This document shows, piece by piece, positions 45,008-47,131 of a stretch of 47,131 bases of DNA. The DNA is from Gammaproteobacteria bacterium (GTDB lineage Bacteria; Pseudomonadota; Gammaproteobacteria; Methylococcales; DRLZ01), in NCBI GenBank assembly GCA_022600935.1, contig JAHZJL010000011.1, positions 1 to 47,131 of the forward strand. The letters are read 5' to 3'. Each line of letters starts with the position of its first letter. Within the stretch, counting starts at the first letter, position 1. The notes beneath the pieces were generated by a model. That model worked only from the letters and a program-made list of their open reading frames with translations. It was not told the origin of the DNA and ran no database searches. The position numbers were made by a program, and so were the translations under genes.

Positions 45008-45961
45008 TTAGTGTGAGCCACCAATCACGTCCACCTCGTGCAGAATATGTCGGGCCAGTTGCTCGCCACGGGTTTCCTGCTTGCCGATCAGGCGATGCCC
45101 GGCAACTGCCACAAACACAGCCTGGATATCTTCCGGCAACGCATGCATCCGGCCTTGCAGCAACGCCCAGCATTGGGCACCCTTGATCAGTGCCAGCGCT
45201 CCGCGTGGTGATAAGCCCAAATCGCACAAATCATCCTCGCGGGTGCGGGCAATCAGGCGTTGCACATAATCCAGCAAGGTTTCGGATACTTTAACCTGCG
45301 GCACCAGTTGCTGTATTTCCAGCAAACTGTCACGGCTCAAGACTTGTTGAATATCAGCAAGCTTAGCTCGGCCCTGGTTACCTTTGAGGATTTCCCGTTC
45401 GACAACTGGTTCCGGATAACCCAGAGCAATGCGGAACATAAAACGGTCGAGCTGTGATTCCGGTAATGGAAACGTGCCATATTGAGTTTGCGGATTCTGG
45501 GTGGCAATCACAAAAAATGGATCCGGCAAGGCATGAGTTTCGCCATCAATGCTGACCTGGCCTTCTTCCATTGCTTCCAGTAAGGCGCTTTGCGCTTTCG
45601 GTGTGGCACGGTTCAACTCATCAGCCAGAAAAATCGAGCTGAACACCGGTCCGCGATGAAAACTGAACGCCGCGGTCCGTGGGTCGTAGACCGACACCCC
45701 AATCAAGTCGGCAGGTAACAAATCGCTGGTAAACTGAACACGCTTGTAATTCAGTCCCAACACCCTGGATAACGCATACGCCAGCGTGGTTTTACCCATA
45801 CCGGGTAAATCCTCGATCAACAAATGACCATCGGCCAGAATCGCCGTCAGCGCCAGTTGCACCTGCTGCTCTTTGCCGAGTATCACCCGGTAGAGCGCAT
45901 TCAAACAAGCATCGATGTCTTTGAACAGTGCCGTATTCAATTGATTAACAGTATTTAGCAT
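45008..45961 (-). CDS. MoxR-family AAA+ ATPase
   Basis: A 317-residue ATPase. Walker A: DLPGMGKTTLA (~53-63). Walker B: SIFLADELNRA (~111-121). Sensor and arginine motifs: VIATQNPQTQYGTFPLPESQLDRFMFR (~153-179). A C-terminal helical lid contains LSPRGALALIKGAQ. MoxR proteins act as chaperone-like partners of vWA/DUF58 proteins. It is the first gene of the operon, 73 bases before DUF58. Its upstream region runs into a REP unit within about 45 bases, so the promoter is squeezed next to or inside that repeat. Confidence 0.94.
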   Translation of the reverse strand: MLNTVNQLNTALFKDIDACLNALYRVILGKEQQVQLALTAILADGHLLIEDLPGMGKTTLAYALSRVLGLNYKRVQFTSDLLPADLIGVSVYDPRTAAFSFHRGPVFSSIFLADELNRATPKAQSALLEAMEEGQVSIDGETHALPDPFFVIATQNPQTQYGTFPLPESQLDRFMFRIALGYPEPVVEREILKGNQGRAKLADIQQVLSRDSLLEIQQLVPQVKVSETLLDYVQRLIARTREDDLCDLGLSPRGALALIKGAQCWALLQGRMHALPEDIQAVFVAVAGHRLIGKQETRGEQLARHILHEVDVIGGSH

Positions 45962-46002
45962 TCTAAAAGTCTAGTACAACCTGCATTCTTGTTCCCCTCG
46001 AC

Positions 46003-46058
46003 CCCTCGTTCCCAAGTATCACTTGGGAATGCATACCCGGAAGCTCCAGCTTCCAGTC
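46003..46058 (+). repeat. REP-like unit, left copy
   Basis: Two adjacent hairpins: ttcccaag-tatca-cttgggaa (46009-46029) and ggaagct-cc-agcttcc (46039-46054), joined by tgcataccc. It is the inverted counterpart of the unit at 46649-46705, and the two flank the RAYT gene. Confidence 0.85.
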
Positions 46059-46061
46059 TAA

Positions 46062-46585
46062 TCACCAATCAGTAAACACATCAATCAACCCTTCCAACCC
46101 AACATAATTCCGAGCACTCGAATACCGCCAATGCTCCCCAAATTCAACATGCCAACGTTTAACCGGATTCTGGTGGATATACTCCAGTGTCTGACGCAAC
46201 ATCACCTCATCCTGAATCAACTGCGGATGAGAACATTCCTGCCAAAACTGGTATTCAGATTGAGTCTTATGAGTTTTTTATAGAAAGCAAACTGCTGTAA
46301 TAAAAATTCTGCATTTTGTTCACGCAAATGTTCAAGAATCAAACGCGCTGTCCACGATTTAAAACTCTGGATGTGCTTGGTCAATTGCTCTGATTGCGCA
46401 ACGAAATGGATGTGGTTTTCAAGAATCACATAACCATAGAGTCGAAATATTGTCGATTGTTGCAGGTAACGCCAGGATTCGTAGATGATATTCACGGTTG
46501 CTGAACGGGTGAGCACGGGAATCCATTGGTTGATGTTGGCTGTGAAGAAAAGAGGGTTGGTTATGCGGTAGAGGCTATTGCCCAT
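46062..46585 (-). pseudogene. REP-associated tyrosine transposase (RAYT), frameshifted
   Basis: A Y1/IS200-like transposase that would act on REP hairpins. The ATG at 46585 (MGNSLYRITNPLFFTANI) opens a frame with the HUH motif in LENHIHFVAQ and continues to FAFYKK. At an A-run of six (minus strand; T6 at 46274-46279) the frame is lost and stops within about 20 codons. The other frame continues at once with THKTQSEYQFWQE...LEYIHQNPVKRWHVEFGEHW and ends at 46062. Seven A would restore one frame of about 174 residues. The part lost includes the LEYIHxNPV block, where the catalytic Tyr should lie. Causes: a real mutation, a sequence error, or slippage on the A-run. Confidence 0.85.
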
Positions 46586-46648
46586 TAGTAGTGGTTTTTT
46601 GATGGATTGATGTTTAGATTTTTGAGTATGCTCAATCGTCGGCGTTGT

Positions 46649-46705
46649 GACTCGAAGCTGGAGCTTCTCGGTATGCATTCCCAAGCGATGCTTGGGAACG
46701 AGGGG
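46649..46705 (-). repeat. REP-like unit, right copy
   Basis: Read on the minus strand it has ttcccaag-catcg-cttgggaa (46678-46698) and gaagctccagcttc (46654-46667), in the same order as the left copy but in inverted orientation. The gaac/gagg end is partly duplicated (cgagggg, then cgagg). Confidence 0.85.
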
Positions 46706-46733
46706 AACGAGGAAACCCAACAATTGGTCTATC

Positions 46734-47131
46734 CTATACTTCCCCTATGCTTCCGTATTGGTTATGAGCAGGGGTGTTGTTTTGTTCCCTGGTTTGGTAT
46801 TCGATTTCAATAACCGGCACTTCCCATTGTTCTACCTTGTAACGGGACTGGTATTCCGCGTCGCTGTCAGTTTGATAGCGGATCACCATGGCGATAATCC
46901 GGGCTGATTGTATGCTGTCAATTTTGTTTTGCCATTGCAGTTGAGCTTGTTTCGACAAAACAGCTATGATGGTGTCATTGGTGGTAATCACAATGGCCTT
47001 GTTCTGGTGCTTCACGGTAACCGCAGATCCGGTGGAAAGTTCAGCCAGTGAGCGATGGATAGGAGCTTGAGCCGTGAAGCTACCGGCATAGCCCAGGTCG
47101 ATATCTTTCAAACCCAGGAAGCAGTACTGTA
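46734..47131 (-). CDS. C-terminal end of an unidentified protein (5' cut by window edge)
   Basis: The frame is open to base 47131, so only about the last 131 residues are seen. The visible part has a small beta-rich module (STGSAVTVKHQNKAIVITTN, then DTIIAVLSKQAQLQW) followed by ARIIAMVIRYQTDSDAEYQS and EQWEVPVIEIEYQ. From memory this resembles the C-terminal extension of long RecQ-family helicases in gammaproteobacteria, but no helicase motif lies inside the window. The polar tail (REQNNTPAHNQYGS) looks disordered. A REP unit begins about 30 bases beyond its stop. Confidence 0.4.
   Translation of the reverse strand, partial: QYCFLGLKDIDLGYAGSFTAQAPIHRSLAELSTGSAVTVKHQNKAIVITTNDTIIAVLSKQAQLQWQNKIDSIQSARIIAMVIRYQTDSDAEYQSRYKVEQWEVPVIEIEYQTREQNNTPAHNQYGSIGEV

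Overview
The window is chromosomal DNA from a gammaproteobacterium that I cannot place more precisely. Evidence for the class: a CRP whose C-terminal half is nearly that of Escherichia coli/Pseudomonas Vfr; the block speD - osmC-like - <> - crp (an order I recall from Pseudomonas); lptFG; an ECF sigma/DUF3619/DUF3106 cassette of the Pseudomonas SbrI-SbrR type; a moxR-DUF58-tgpA operon; and a RAYT transposase with REP repeats. Base composition is moderate and slightly AT-rich, and TTG or GTG starts are fairly common (lptF, the TonB receptor, the deacetylase, the ECF sigma factor). No rRNA, tRNA, CRISPR array, prophage or integron was seen.

Layout. 1-3153: 3' part of a large secreted carbohydrate-active protein (kelch end + PcRGLX/YetA-like part). 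3424-4206: PEP-CTERM-like surface protein with a perfect CRP site upstream. 4724-6891: lptF-lptG for LPS export. 7499-9885: multicopper oxidase plus cupredoxin, translationally coupled. 9987-10862: class 3 lipase. 10979-13625: speD and osmC-like, divergent from crp and a TerB-like protein. 14150-18654: LysM/FecR protein coupled to a CHASE2-PAS-GGDEF-EAL enzyme. 19473-23851: stand-alone FTP propeptide protein followed by a complete M4 metalloprotease. 24107-25672: ECF sigma, anti-sigma, small exported protein and DUF3106 protein. 25677-30952: fructosamine kinase, membrane protein, pentapeptide protein, P-loop protein, MetA-like acyltransferase, ICMT-like methyltransferase. 31284-34031: double GNAT protein and polysaccharide deacetylase. 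34141-36014: second sigma/zinc-finger pair, divergent from a small exported protein. 36152-39377: TonB receptor and PepSY membrane protein. 40264-40839: orphan exported protein. 40981-41802: SDR. 41925-45961: moxR-DUF58-tgpA. 46003-46705: frameshifted RAYT between two inverted REP units. 46734-47131: C-terminal end of a protein cut by the window edge.

Themes. Much of the window concerns the cell envelope and secreted functions: LPS transport, surface polysaccharide modification, exported proteases and hydrolases, copper proteins, iron uptake and c-di-GMP turnover. The most interesting unexplained items are the orphan propeptide gene, the second sigma/zinc-finger/exported-protein module, the FecR-CHASE2 coupled pair, a 26-codon ORF with an ideal Shine-Dalgarno sequence, a 24-bp perfect inverted repeat upstream of the TonB receptor, and the one-base frameshift in the RAYT. 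No obviously new defence or biosynthetic system was found. All family assignments come from reading the sequence, without database searches.
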